23,718 nt of DNA from Myxococcales bacterium UBA5297. GTDB taxonomy: Bacteria; Myxococcota; Myxococcia; Myxococcales; UBA5297. The notes under the pieces were generated by a model. It saw only the letters and a program-made list of their open reading frames with translations, was not told the origin of the DNA and made no database searches. A program made the position numbers and the translations under genes. The stretch is taken from contig DHSB01000203.1 in NCBI GenBank assembly GCA_002408385.1, positions 1 to 23,718 of the forward strand, in the 5' to 3' direction. Positions 16,940 to 23,718 of this stretch are shown here, piece after piece; the stretch's first letter is position 1, and the number at the start of each line of letters is the position of its first letter.

Positions 16940-17308
16940 ATGAAGCGCATTCTCGGCGGCGCCCTCGTCACTCTTGCCGGGTTGGTGACCATCCTGGTGC
17001 TCGCCGGTGGCCTCGTGGGGCTGGGCCTGGGGTTCGGTTGGCTGCTGTCGCGGGCGCTGCCCTTCGATCTTTTCCAGGGCACGCTCGTTGGCCTGGTTGC
17101 CGTCGGCCTCTCCGGAGTCGCGGTCTGGAGGTTCGCGGCCGCCACCTTCAGCTACCTCGCCGCGCGAGCAAGTGCCCGTGTCTCGAGCGCCAGCGAGGGC
17201 ACGGCCTGCCCACCGGGGACCGTCCTGGGCGCACCGGCGGATTCGGACGGGGCGGGCGAGGCCGAGGAGCCAGAAGCGCCTCTCCGACGGCGCCACTTCG
17301 ACGCTTGA
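16940..17308 (+). CDS. Small membrane protein with two transmembrane segments, unknown function
   Basis: Encodes 122 residues. ATG at 16940 is chosen because GGAGG lies five bases upstream; the frame is open farther left but that part has no protein-like pattern. Residues about 5-34 (ILGGALVTLAGLVTILVLAGGLVGLGL) and about 42-64 (LFQGTLVGLVAVGLSGVAVWRF) are transmembrane helices, joined by a short loop. The remaining 55 residues form a polar Ala/Ser/Glu-rich tail ending LRRRHFDA, probably cytoplasmic. No family recognised. It stands alone, with fusA divergent and the NYN gene 430 bases downstream. Confidence 0.6.
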   Translation: MKRILGGALVTLAGLVTILVLAGGLVGLGLGFGWLLSRALPFDLFQGTLVGLVAVGLSGVAVWRFAAATFSYLAARASARVSSASEGTACPPGTVLGAPADSDGAGEAEEPEAPLRRRHFDA

Positions 17309-17739
17309 AGCCTCGAGCAGCCGGCTCTCCGGCCTCCCGCTGTGCCCCTGGGGAGGGCAACCAAGCTGTCGATGGGCCCCCGCCCCCCGGTAGGCCCGTG
17401 TGTAGGCCGAGCTTGTGAGGCCGGAGTCCGAGGGCCCGCCGCGGTCGCCCCGATCGCTTCGTCGGTTGAGGGCTCGAAAGGGCGCCGGGCTTGGTGCAGA
17501 CCGATGGAGCCGGTCTCGCAACGGCGGCGCGAAATCGGCTCGGGCGGGGGCGCGCCCAGTTCTTCGCTCCAGGCTCGAGAACCGCTCGTTCGAGCGTCGC
17601 GGCGCGCCTCTTCAGGACGAAACCGGCCGCGGCGCCGGTTTGACAGATCCTAGGGAAGAGGCGCGCCGTCCGCGACGATCGGGTAGCGTGTTGGCAACCA
17701 AGCAAGCAGTTGCTTGCCTTCGCGCCTCATGGAGCACCT
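17309..17739. other. Intergenic region with nested inverted repeat
   Basis: About 430 bases with no supported gene. It contains a small hairpin GCTCG-TT-CGAGC (17584-17595) and the large nested inverted repeat at 17601-17667. GGAG at 17731-17734 is the ribosome-binding site of the NYN gene. Confidence 0.5.
17601..17667. repeat. Nested inverted repeat, 13-bp perfect arms
   Basis: Outer arms GGCGCGCCTCTTC (17601-17613) and GAAGAGGCGCGCC (17655-17667) are perfectly complementary. Inside them AACCGGC (17621-17627) pairs with GCCGGTT (17634-17640). It may be the terminator of the small membrane protein gene (no T-tract), a leader structure of the NYN gene 70 bases downstream, or a mobile palindromic element. 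Confidence 0.65.
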
Positions 17740-18936
17740 TTGATCAACGAGAATCAGCGCCGAATCGCCATCTTTCTCGACTTCGAGAACCTGGTCACCA
17801 ACACCGGAATCACCGCGGCAAGCTTCGATCTCAAGCCGGCCGTCGACCGCCTGCTCGAGAAGGGCAAGGTCATCTTCCGGCGCGCCTATGCCGACTGGAC
17901 GCGCTTCCGGGACGCCAAGTCGCACCTGCACGAGATGGGCGTCGAGCTCATCGACGTGCCCCCCTCGACCCGCACCGGCAAGAACGGCGCGGACATGCGC
18001 CTGGTCATCGACGCGCTCGAGCTCTGCTACGCGCGCGACTTCATCGACACCTTCGTCATCGCCTCGGGCGACAGCGACTTTTGCCCGCTCGCCTACAAGC
18101 TGCGCGAGAACGACCGGCACGTCATCGGAATCGGCGTGCGCGAGTCGACCTCGCGGCTGTTCGTCAAGGCCTGTGACGAGTTTATCTACCTGAAGGCGGG
18201 CTCGACCCGGAGCGAGGAGGCGGCGCGCCGGCCGCGGCGCGGCGATCGCAAGACGGCCGCCGAGGAGACCGAGGAGCGCCGGGTCGCCACGAGCAAGGCG
18301 TCCATCGCGCCGGCGGTGCCCGTCGAGGAGCCTGCAGCCGAAGAGGCCGCCGAGCTCGCCCCCGAGGCCGCGCCCGAGAAGAAGGGCGCGAAGAAGCAGG
18401 CCGAGCCAAAGAAGGCCGAGCCGGAGAAGACCGAGCCGAAGAAGGCCGAGCCGAAGAAGGCCGGCAGGAAGGCCCCGGCCAAGGAGCCCGCGAAGAGCGC
18501 CAGCGCCGCGGTCAAGCCGGCCGACGAGCCCGCCAAAGAGCCCGCGAAGCAGCCCAACGGAGGCGGGAGGCGTCGCGGCGAGCCGAGCGTGCCTGCCCTC
18601 GCCCGCAACGTCGTCTCGAGCCTGCTCGCCCAAGCCACCGGTCCCATCAACCCGTCGCTCATCAAAGAGACCATCGTCCGCAAGCAGCCCGACTTCGACG
18701 AGCGCGAGCATGGCTTCTCGACGTTCTCGAAGATGCTCGAGGCGATGGAGCGCGAAGGCCTGCTCAAGCGCCAGCAGGTGAGCGGCCGGCAGTGGTACGT
18801 CGTGCCCGCCGAAGCGACCATGGCCCCCGACTGGCCGGCAGGCCAGGTGTCTTTGCCGCTGCGCGAGCCGGGTTCGGACGACGGCGAGGTCTCGGCCGGT
18901 CCTGTCGAGCCGGGGGACGACGAAATCCCGTTCTGA
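17740..18936 (+). CDS. NYN (PIN-like) nuclease with LOTUS/OST-HTH domain and SSB-like C-terminal tip
   Basis: Encodes 398 residues. TTG at 17740 is chosen because GGAG lies five bases upstream and the NYN domain begins directly (RRIAIFLDFEN). Acidic active-site residues of the NYN/PIN-like fold are present: Asp14, Asp85 (NGADMRL), Asp111 and Asp113 (ASGDSDF). NYN spans about 7-155. Residues about 165-280 are a low-complexity linker rich in Lys, Glu, Pro and Ala with repeated PKKAEP. Residues about 285-356 match a LOTUS/OST-HTH winged helix (NVVSSLLAQATGPINPSLIKE ending GRQWYVVP). NYN-LOTUS proteins are thought to act on RNA. The last residues, EPGDDEIPF, resemble the SSB C-terminal tip DDDIPF. 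No operon partner is visible. Confidence 0.85.
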   Translation: MINENQRRIAIFLDFENLVTNTGITAASFDLKPAVDRLLEKGKVIFRRAYADWTRFRDAKSHLHEMGVELIDVPPSTRTGKNGADMRLVIDALELCYARDFIDTFVIASGDSDFCPLAYKLRENDRHVIGIGVRESTSRLFVKACDEFIYLKAGSTRSEEAARRPRRGDRKTAAEETEERRVATSKASIAPAVPVEEPAAEEAAELAPEAAPEKKGAKKQAEPKKAEPEKTEPKKAEPKKAGRKAPAKEPAKSASAAVKPADEPAKEPAKQPNGGGRRRGEPSVPALARNVVSSLLAQATGPINPSLIKETIVRKQPDFDEREHGFSTFSKMLEAMEREGLLKRQQVSGRQWYVVPAEATMAPDWPAGQVSLPLREPGSDDGEVSAGPVEPGDDEIPF

Positions 18937-19103
18937 AAGCGTCGAGTCGATTGGATGACCCCCTGAGCCGGCCAAGCCGGAACCCAAAGAGTCCAGCCTC
19001 TGTGCTGGCCGGCGCGCTTCAGTCCTTGGACCACAGGCCCAAGGTCAGCGAGACGGCCGATTTCTTGCCAGCTTGGTCAGATTCTCGCCGGTAGGTCCTT
19101 GCT

Positions 19104-19140
19104 CCCCTCTTCCCGCGCAAGCGCAGGAAGAGGGGGCTTT
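19104..19140 (+). terminator. Terminator candidate downstream of the NYN gene
   Basis: CCCCTCTTCC (19104-19113) pairs with GGAAGAGGGG (19126-19135); the loop holds a second stem GCGC-AA-GCGC (19115-19124). It is followed by GCTTT. The stem is strong but the T-tract is only three bases. Confidence 0.55.
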
Positions 19141-19222
19141 CACTTGCTCGCGCGCGGCGGTTCTACGGCAATCGGCTGTTCGTTCATGGGAAACAGCCGG
19201 CCAAGGGACCGGTGACCGGCTC

Positions 19223-19251
19223 GGGCCTCTCGACTTCGCTCGAGGTGACCG
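19223..19251 (-). repeat. Dispersed 29-bp element, copy 2
   Basis: Exact reverse complement of 3487-3515. It is in the leader region of treT, about 135 bases before the start codon. Confidence 0.75.
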
Positions 19252-19350
19252 GCGAGGGGGCGAGCCAAAGGCTGGGGTGATTTTCCGACAGCTCTTGACC
19301 TGGCCCCGCGGCGGCCTCGCGCCGCCGCCGCGCTCGCCCGCTGCATAGCT

Positions 19351-19377
19351 TCCGAGGGGAGCCCCGCCCCTCGGAGG
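19351..19377 (+). promoter_or_regulatory. Leader hairpin overlapping the treT ribosome-binding site
   Basis: TCCGAGGGG (19351-19359) pairs perfectly with CCCCTCGGA (19367-19375) around a 7-base loop. The Shine-Dalgarno GGAGG occupies 19373-19377, so its first three bases would be sequestered in the stem. GTG follows nine bases later. Confidence 0.5.
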
Positions 19378-19386
19378 TGCAAGCGC

Positions 19387-20907
19387 GTGAACGGACCTAT
19401 CGTGCGTGAGGTGCGCATCCAGCGCACGACCAGTCTCGAGGCTTTTCGCACCCTCGACCGGCTCGACGTGCTCGTCGAGGATGTCGAGCGACTCGGGCGC
19501 CTGGTCCGCCGCGCCTTGAGCCCCAATCGCGTCTGGATGCTCAACTCCACCGAGACCGGCGGCGGGGTTGCCGAGATGATGCCCAGGCTGTGCAGCCTGC
19601 TCAACGACCTGCGGGTCGACACCCGCTGGCTCGTGCTGCACCCGGACCATCCGGAGTTCTTTCCGGTCACCAAAGGCCTGCACCACCTGCTGCACGGGAT
19701 GGAGGGCCTGGCCGACCTCGGGCGGGCCCGCGCCGTCTATGAGGAGGTGAGCCGACGCGCCGCGGGCAATCTGCGCGAGGTGATCAACCACGGGGACATT
19801 CTCGTCGTGCACGATCCGCAGCCGCTCGGCGCGGCCGCCCTCTTCGCGCAGGAGTTTTGCTGCCCGCCGATGCTCTGGCGCTGCCACATCGGCACCGCCC
19901 ACCGCAACCCGCACACCGAGAAGGGCTGGCGGTTTCTCTCCGAGTATCTGCAGCCGTTTGAAAGGCTGCTCTTCTCGGCCGAGCCCTACATCCCGGCCGA
20001 GCTGTACGAGCGCAGCGCGGTGCTCTACCCGGGAATCGACCCGCTCTCGCACAAGAACCGCGACCTCTCCCTCTACAAGCTGTTGGGAATCTTGAGAGCG
20101 GCCGGCCTGGTCGATGGGCCGCCCGCGCCGGGGTGGGCGTGCTTCGAGGCGCAGGCGCAGCGCTTCGTCGACGGGCGCTGGGAGGCCTCACCTCTGGAAA
20201 ACCTGCTGTTCCGGCCGGTCATCCTGCAGCTTTCGCGGTTCGACCGCCTCAAGGGCTACCAGCACCTGATGCCCGCCTTTGCCCACCTGCTCGAGCACGG
20301 CCCCGAGCGCATCCGGAAGATGAAGGTCGCCACCGAGCGCGCCTTGAGCGAGCTGAGCCAGGTCGAGCTCGTCCTCGCCGGCCCCGATCCCGCGGGCGTC
20401 GCCGACGACCCGGAGGCCGGGGCTTATCTCGACGAGCTGTGCCAGCAGCAGATGGCGCTCCCCGAGGAGATTCGCCGGCGCGTCCACCTGCTGCGGCTGC
20501 CGATGGTCAGCACCAAGCAAAACGCGCTCATCGTCAACGCCCTGCAGCGGCTCGCCATGGTGGTCATCCAGGCTTCGGTGAGGGAGGGCTTCGGGCTCAC
20601 CGTCGCCGAGGCGCTCTGGAAGGGCACGCCGGTCGTCGCCTCGAACGTCGGTGGGCTCGGGATCCAGATTCGCCACGGCACCGACGGGCTGCTCGTCGGC
20701 GACCCGAGCGACGCCGCCGCGCTCTCGGAGGCGGTCCTGCACATGCTCGCCTACCCGAAAGAGGCCGAGCTGATGGCGCGGTCGGGCAGGCGGCGCGTGC
20801 TCGGGCACTTCTTGATGCTCGGCCAGCTTCAGAGCTGGCTCGAGGAGTTCGCGCGGATTCTCGGGGTCGGCGGCGCAGTCACCGCAAAGCGGGGCCTGAC
20901 GCAGTAG
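19387..20907 (+). CDS. treT: Trehalose synthase TreT-type GT4 glycosyltransferase
   Basis: Encodes 506 residues. TreT joins glucose from a nucleotide sugar to glucose to give trehalose (family knowledge). Evidence is a GT-B fold with the TreT signature VWMLNSTETGGGVAEMMPRL (about 49-68) and PEFFPVTKGLHHLLHG (about 89-104), HDPQPLG, WRCHIGT, PGIDPLSHKN, VILQLSRFDRLKG as the start of the C-terminal Rossmann domain, and the GT4 E-x7-E motif EGFGLTVAE (Glu400, Glu408) followed by GTPVVASNVGG. Length is slightly above the archaeal enzymes, mainly through an N-terminal extension and an insert between about 225 and 275. GTG start follows GGAGG by nine bases, part of which lies in a hairpin. Likely role: osmotic, desiccation or heat protection, or carbon storage. 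Confidence 0.85.
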   Translation: MNGPIVREVRIQRTTSLEAFRTLDRLDVLVEDVERLGRLVRRALSPNRVWMLNSTETGGGVAEMMPRLCSLLNDLRVDTRWLVLHPDHPEFFPVTKGLHHLLHGMEGLADLGRARAVYEEVSRRAAGNLREVINHGDILVVHDPQPLGAAALFAQEFCCPPMLWRCHIGTAHRNPHTEKGWRFLSEYLQPFERLLFSAEPYIPAELYERSAVLYPGIDPLSHKNRDLSLYKLLGILRAAGLVDGPPAPGWACFEAQAQRFVDGRWEASPLENLLFRPVILQLSRFDRLKGYQHLMPAFAHLLEHGPERIRKMKVATERALSELSQVELVLAGPDPAGVADDPEAGAYLDELCQQQMALPEEIRRRVHLLRLPMVSTKQNALIVNALQRLAMVVIQASVREGFGLTVAEALWKGTPVVASNVGGLGIQIRHGTDGLLVGDPSDAAALSEAVLHMLAYPKEAELMARSGRRRVLGHFLMLGQLQSWLEEFARILGVGGAVTAKRGLTQ

Positions 20908-20946
20908 GCGTGGCTCTGGACCCCGGCGCGTCGGCGCGCGCCCGGT

Positions 20947-20964
20947 CCGGGCGGATTCGCCCGG
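20947..20964. terminator. Hairpin between convergent treT and hsp20
   Basis: CCGGGCG (20947-20953) pairs with CGCCCGG (20958-20964) around GATT, in the 103-base gap between convergent genes. There is no T-tract, so termination is only possible. Confidence 0.35.
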
Positions 20965-21010
20965 CCGGAGGGAGGTGCGTCAGTTTGAGCGCCGGGGCTC
21001 CCGCGGGCGC

Positions 21011-21442
21011 CTAGCCGCCGATGGGGATGGTCTTGCCGCGAGCCCCTTCGCGCTTGGGCACGTGGACCTCGAGGATCCCCTCCTTCATGTCCGCGCGGAC
21101 CTTGTCGCGGTCGACCGTCGAGGGCAGGGAGAAGGTGCGGGTGAAGTGGCCGTAGGCCGACTCGATACGCTGGTAGTTCTCGCGCTTCTCCTCCCGCTCG
21201 AGCCGGCGCTCGCCGCGCAGCGTGAGCGTGGAGTCCTCGAGCACGACCTCGACGTTCTTGCGCTCGATTCCCGGCAGCTCGGCTCGGAAGACGACCTCCT
21301 CTTTGTCTTCGTAGACGTCGACGGGCGGCCAGACCTCGGCGGCGCCCTCGAGCGTGCCCTCGAAGAGCGGCTCGAAGGTGCGCTCCATCCTTCGGGCGAG
21401 CGTGCGCATCTCGGTCAACGGGTCCCAGCGGGTGATTGCCAT
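21011..21442 (-). CDS. Hsp20/alpha-crystallin small heat-shock protein
   Basis: Encodes 143 residues, normal for the family. ATG at 21442 is preceded by GGAGAG and gives the usual start MAITRWDPLTEMRTLARRME; the open frame is longer but the extra residues are not family-like. The alpha-crystallin domain covers about 38-130: VDVYEDKEEVVFRAELPGIERKNVEVVLEDSTLTLRGERR-type strands, the YGHFTRTFSLPSTVD segment and the GILEVHVPKRE ending. The C-terminal TIPIGG contains the I-x-I motif that docks subunits into oligomers. It is an ATP-independent holdase that binds unfolding proteins in the cytoplasm. No CIRCE element was seen upstream. It is convergent with treT; both are stress-type genes, but shared control is not shown. 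Confidence 0.92.
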   Translation of the reverse strand: MAITRWDPLTEMRTLARRMERTFEPLFEGTLEGAAEVWPPVDVYEDKEEVVFRAELPGIERKNVEVVLEDSTLTLRGERRLEREEKRENYQRIESAYGHFTRTFSLPSTVDRDKVRADMKEGILEVHVPKREGARGKTIPIGG

Positions 21443-21848
21443 CGTGTGCTCTCCACTTCGAGGGCCGGCCGAATTGCCGGAAGCGGGACGCAAGGTAGGT
21501 GGCCCGGACAGCCGGGCAACCGCCCGTCGTGGGGTCGCGGGCGTCGCCGGGCAGTCACCCCGAAACCGCTGCCCCGGAGGCTCTTCGGTCGCGCGGCGGC
21601 ACGATTTGCGCCCGGCCGGCCTTTCGTGTCGGGTCCGACCTTTGTGCTGGCCGAGTGGGGCTCGGTCTCCCCGAGGGCGTCGCGGTGCGCGCCGACCGAC
21701 GGTGCGGCCGGTTCACACGTGCGCTGGGGTTCAGGGCGACTGTCGTCGCGCGGTCCGATCGCAGTCGCTTGCGCGGTCGGCCGCGGATTCAGCCGGCGAT
21801 ATCCGGGCGCGATGCTCGGCGGCGGGTCGTCTGTCGAGGCTTGCTTCG
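21443..21848. other. Intergenic region upstream of hsp20, no gene recognised
   Basis: About 406 bases between the end of the FAD oxidase gene and the start of hsp20, both on the minus strand. A small hairpin GCCCGG-ACAG-CCGGGC lies at 21502-21517. No CIRCE operator or convincing heat-shock promoter was found, and open frames here have no protein-like support. Confidence 0.4.
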
Positions 21849-23441
21849 CTACGCCACCAACTTGCCGGGCCCCATCACCCGCTTCGGGTCGAAGCGGCCG
21901 AAGAGCGCCTCCAAGGCCGAAACGCCGAGCGCGCCTTTCTCCGCTTCGAGAGACGCCAGGTGCTCGACGCCGACGCCGTGCTGGTGGCTGAGGGTCCCGC
22001 CGCCCTCGACGATGGCCCGGCTCGCCGCGTCTTTCAGGGTCCGCCAGCGGCGCAGGTTCTCGTCCGGATCGGCGGCGAGGCGAAACAGGTAGGTCGCGCA
22101 GAGGCTCGAGCCGCTCGGGGAGAGCTGCGAGAGGTGCGAGAAGACGTGCACCCGCTCGCCGATCTCCCGCAGGCCGTCGCTCAGCGCGGCGCTGATCGCG
22201 CTGGCCAGTCCGGGCACCTGTGCCCAGGTCGCCGCCGTCTCGAGGGTGTCGATAGCGAAGCCGCGCTCCCACAGCGTGTTGCGCAGGTAAGCCGAGCGGA
22301 ACCGGTTCCGGTGCCACTGCCGGCCGAAGGTCTTGCCGACGTGGATCCCGCGCCCCTCGCGCGCCATCGAGAGCGCCGCGCCGCGGGCCGCCTCGACCAG
22401 CTCGGCCGGCCCGGAGAAGCCGGCGATGAGCATGCACTTCTCCGACTTCGCCCCGAGCACCGAGAGCACCTTCTCGAACGGTCCGAGCAACGCCTTGTGG
22501 CCGGCGAGCGCGAGGGTCGTCTCGGTCTCGGACGGAGTGCTCAGCCGCAGCATCGACAGCGGCAGCCCCGACTGCGCGAGGCGCCGGGTCGTCTCCAGTC
22601 CCTCGGCCCAGCTTCGGAAGAAGACCGTGTGGAAGGCCTCCTTCTGCGGCCGGCGCGTGATGCGCACGGTGGCTTCGGTGAGCACGCCGAGCCGGCCCTC
22701 GGAGCCGAGCACGAGCTGGCGCAGGTCGGGCCCGGCCGCCGAGCCGGGAAAGGGCGGCAGCTCCAGCGTTCCGGCCGGCGACTCGAGCCGGCCGCCGGCG
22801 AAGAGCTGGTCGATGCGCCCGTAGCGCAGCGACTGCTGGCCGCTCGAGCGGCTCGCTATCCAGCCGCCGAGGGTCGACAGCTCGAACGACTGCGGAAAGT
22901 GTCCGAGCGTGAGGCCCTTCTGCCCGAGCTTCTCCTCGAGCTCGGGGCCGGGAACCCCCGCGCCGAAGGTCGCGAGCTGGCTGCGCTCGTCGAGAGCGAG
23001 CAGGCGGTTGAGCTTCGCGAGGCTCAGGGTGAGCACCGGCTTGTCACCCGGCAGCGGGTTGAGGTGGCCGAGGACGCTGGTGCCGCCGCCGTAGGGGATG
23101 ACGCGCGCGCCGATCTCCTCGGCCCAGGCGAGCAGCTCGCGGACCTCGTCGCTCGAGGCCGGCCGCGCGACGCCGTCGGGGAAGGCCTCGATGCGCCCCG
23201 AGCGCAGGGCTATCCAGTCGGGCAGGCTCTGGCCGCGCGCGTGGCGCAGGCGCGTCTCCGGGCGGGTGTCGACGAGCCGATGCTCGGGAAGCCGCGACTC
23301 GGGGACCGCGGCGACGACGTCGAAGAGCGCCGCGTCGTGCGGCGGGATGGCCTTGCCGACGACCCGTTCGAGGTAGTGCACCGCGCCGCCGGGCAGTGGG
23401 TGCGATAGCGAATCATCCCCCCAGCCGTTCCAGCGTCTCAT
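21849..23441 (-). CDS. FAD-binding oxidase, alkyldihydroxyacetonephosphate synthase (AGPS)-like
   Basis: Encodes 530 residues. ATG at 23441 with GAGGG seven bases upstream gives MRRWNGWGDDS, the family's usual N-terminal signature. The FAD-binding (PCMH-type) domain runs about 85-265 with PYGGGTSVLG (116-125), LGHFPQSFELSTLGGWIASRSSGQQSLRYG and VLGSEGRLGVLTEATVRI. The C-terminal substrate domain contains KTFGRQWHRNRFRSAYLRNTLW, a SHQHGVG active-site loop (His486, Gln487, His488) and the closing FDPKRVMGPGKL. AGPS exchanges the acyl chain of acyl-DHAP for a fatty alcohol in ether-lipid synthesis; myxobacteria make ether lipids with such enzymes. The mammalian loop has three His, here His-Gln-His, as also recalled from bacterial relatives. 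Related oxidases using other hydroxyacids remain possible. Confidence 0.8.
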   Translation of the reverse strand: MRRWNGWGDDSLSHPLPGGAVHYLERVVGKAIPPHDAALFDVVAAVPESRLPEHRLVDTRPETRLRHARGQSLPDWIALRSGRIEAFPDGVARPASSDEVRELLAWAEEIGARVIPYGGGTSVLGHLNPLPGDKPVLTLSLAKLNRLLALDERSQLATFGAGVPGPELEEKLGQKGLTLGHFPQSFELSTLGGWIASRSSGQQSLRYGRIDQLFAGGRLESPAGTLELPPFPGSAAGPDLRQLVLGSEGRLGVLTEATVRITRRPQKEAFHTVFFRSWAEGLETTRRLAQSGLPLSMLRLSTPSETETTLALAGHKALLGPFEKVLSVLGAKSEKCMLIAGFSGPAELVEAARGAALSMAREGRGIHVGKTFGRQWHRNRFRSAYLRNTLWERGFAIDTLETAATWAQVPGLASAISAALSDGLREIGERVHVFSHLSQLSPSGSSLCATYLFRLAADPDENLRRWRTLKDAASRAIVEGGGTLSHQHGVGVEHLASLEAEKGALGVSALEALFGRFDPKRVMGPGKLVA

Positions 23442-23718
23442 GGGCGGTCCCTCGCTCGAGAGTCGAGCCACGAAAGTAGGAGGTCGAACTATACGCCGCG
23501 TGGGCGCCCCCCGGTCATCCCGAGCCTCGAGGCGACCAGCGGGAGCCTCGGAGTCGAGCGATTCGCGGATTCGCCTCGTGCCCCGTCCCGTGAATTCGGC
23601 CAACTTGCGGTTTCGGCCGTTCGCGCGAAACGAAGCCCGGGTCGCCGCCGGCCTGCCTGCCATCCCGCCTCGAGGGCAGCGCAGCTACCGCCGTAGATGT
23701 GAAACGCGTCCCGCGGAC
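23442..23718. other. Right-edge upstream region
   Basis: About 277 bases upstream of the FAD oxidase gene to the end of the window. It includes a stretch near 23515-23570 with GAGCCTCGAGGC and GAGCCTCGGAGTCGAGCG that loosely resembles the dispersed Ser-codon-like repeat family but is not an exact copy. No gene is supported. Confidence 0.35.

Larger units (their letters stand above)
18937..19386. other. Intergenic region with terminator, dispersed repeat and treT leader hairpin
   Basis: About 450 bases between two plus-strand genes. It holds a stem-loop terminator candidate (19104-19140), the second copy of the 29-bp element (19223-19251) and the hairpin covering the treT ribosome-binding site (19351-19377). 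No gene is supported. Confidence 0.55.

Noticed and set aside
21443..21500. CIRCE or sigma-32 heat-shock promoter for hsp20
   Set aside because: No TTAGCACTC/GAGTGCTAA dyad and no CTTGAA plus CCCCAT pair at proper spacing.

Overview
This is a GC-rich bacterial chromosome segment with dense coding on both strands. The gene families point to a deltaproteobacterial or Myxococcota-like organism. The EF-G is the mitochondrial-EFG1-like type known from spirochaetes, planctomycetes and deltaproteobacteria. There are also an AGPS-like ether-lipid type flavoenzyme, a lysine/alanine-rich histone-H1-like tail, many secreted or outer-membrane proteins with no recognised family, and a RecA-like ATPase whose N-terminal half resembles conserved deltaproteobacterial proteins. 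The lineage is inferred from protein families only. I saw no rRNA, tRNA, CRISPR array, transposase or phage gene.

Layout. 1-576: the 3' end of a histone-H1-like gene overlaps a small conserved protein. 1004-3259: a large secreted protein with a C-terminal beta-barrel. 3606-4502 (-): a Ser/His-rich outer-membrane barrel protein. 4960-6489: a methylmalonyl-CoA carboxyltransferase 5S-type subunit. 6537-9726 (-): three genes joined by 4-bp overlaps, encoding an outer-membrane protein, an alkaline-phosphatase-superfamily lipoprotein and an endonuclease/exonuclease/phosphatase (EEP) lipoprotein, with a good promoter in front. 9977-11699: a GIY-YIG protein, then a SugE/Gdx exporter and a DUF6544-like protein, both broken by single-base frameshifts (three in about 1.2 kb). 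11734-12690 (-): a DUF1622 membrane protein and an acidic-tailed lipoprotein. 13171-16567 (-): fusA (EFG1-like) followed 10 bp later by a RecA-like ATPase fused to a SLOG-like domain, ending in a good intrinsic terminator. 16940-17308: a small membrane protein. 17740-18936: a NYN nuclease-LOTUS protein. 19387-20907: TreT-type trehalose synthase. 21011-21442 (-): Hsp20. 21849-23441 (-): AGPS-like FAD oxidase.

Most notable: (1) the RecA-like ATPase/SLOG fusion co-transcribed with EF-G; (2) the NYN-LOTUS protein, whose last residues (GDDEIPF) copy the acidic DDDIPF tip of single-stranded DNA-binding protein; (3) the envelope phosphoesterase operon; (4) the frameshift cluster at 10.4-11.7 kb, which is either assembly error or decay; (5) a hairpin that would cover the treT ribosome-binding site. 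Several intergenic regions carry ordered hairpins, and one 29-bp element occurs twice in opposite orientation. Trehalose synthase, Hsp20 and the guanidinium-type exporter suggest stress tolerance, but apart from the overlapping or closely spaced gene sets nothing in the sequence shows that these loci work together.
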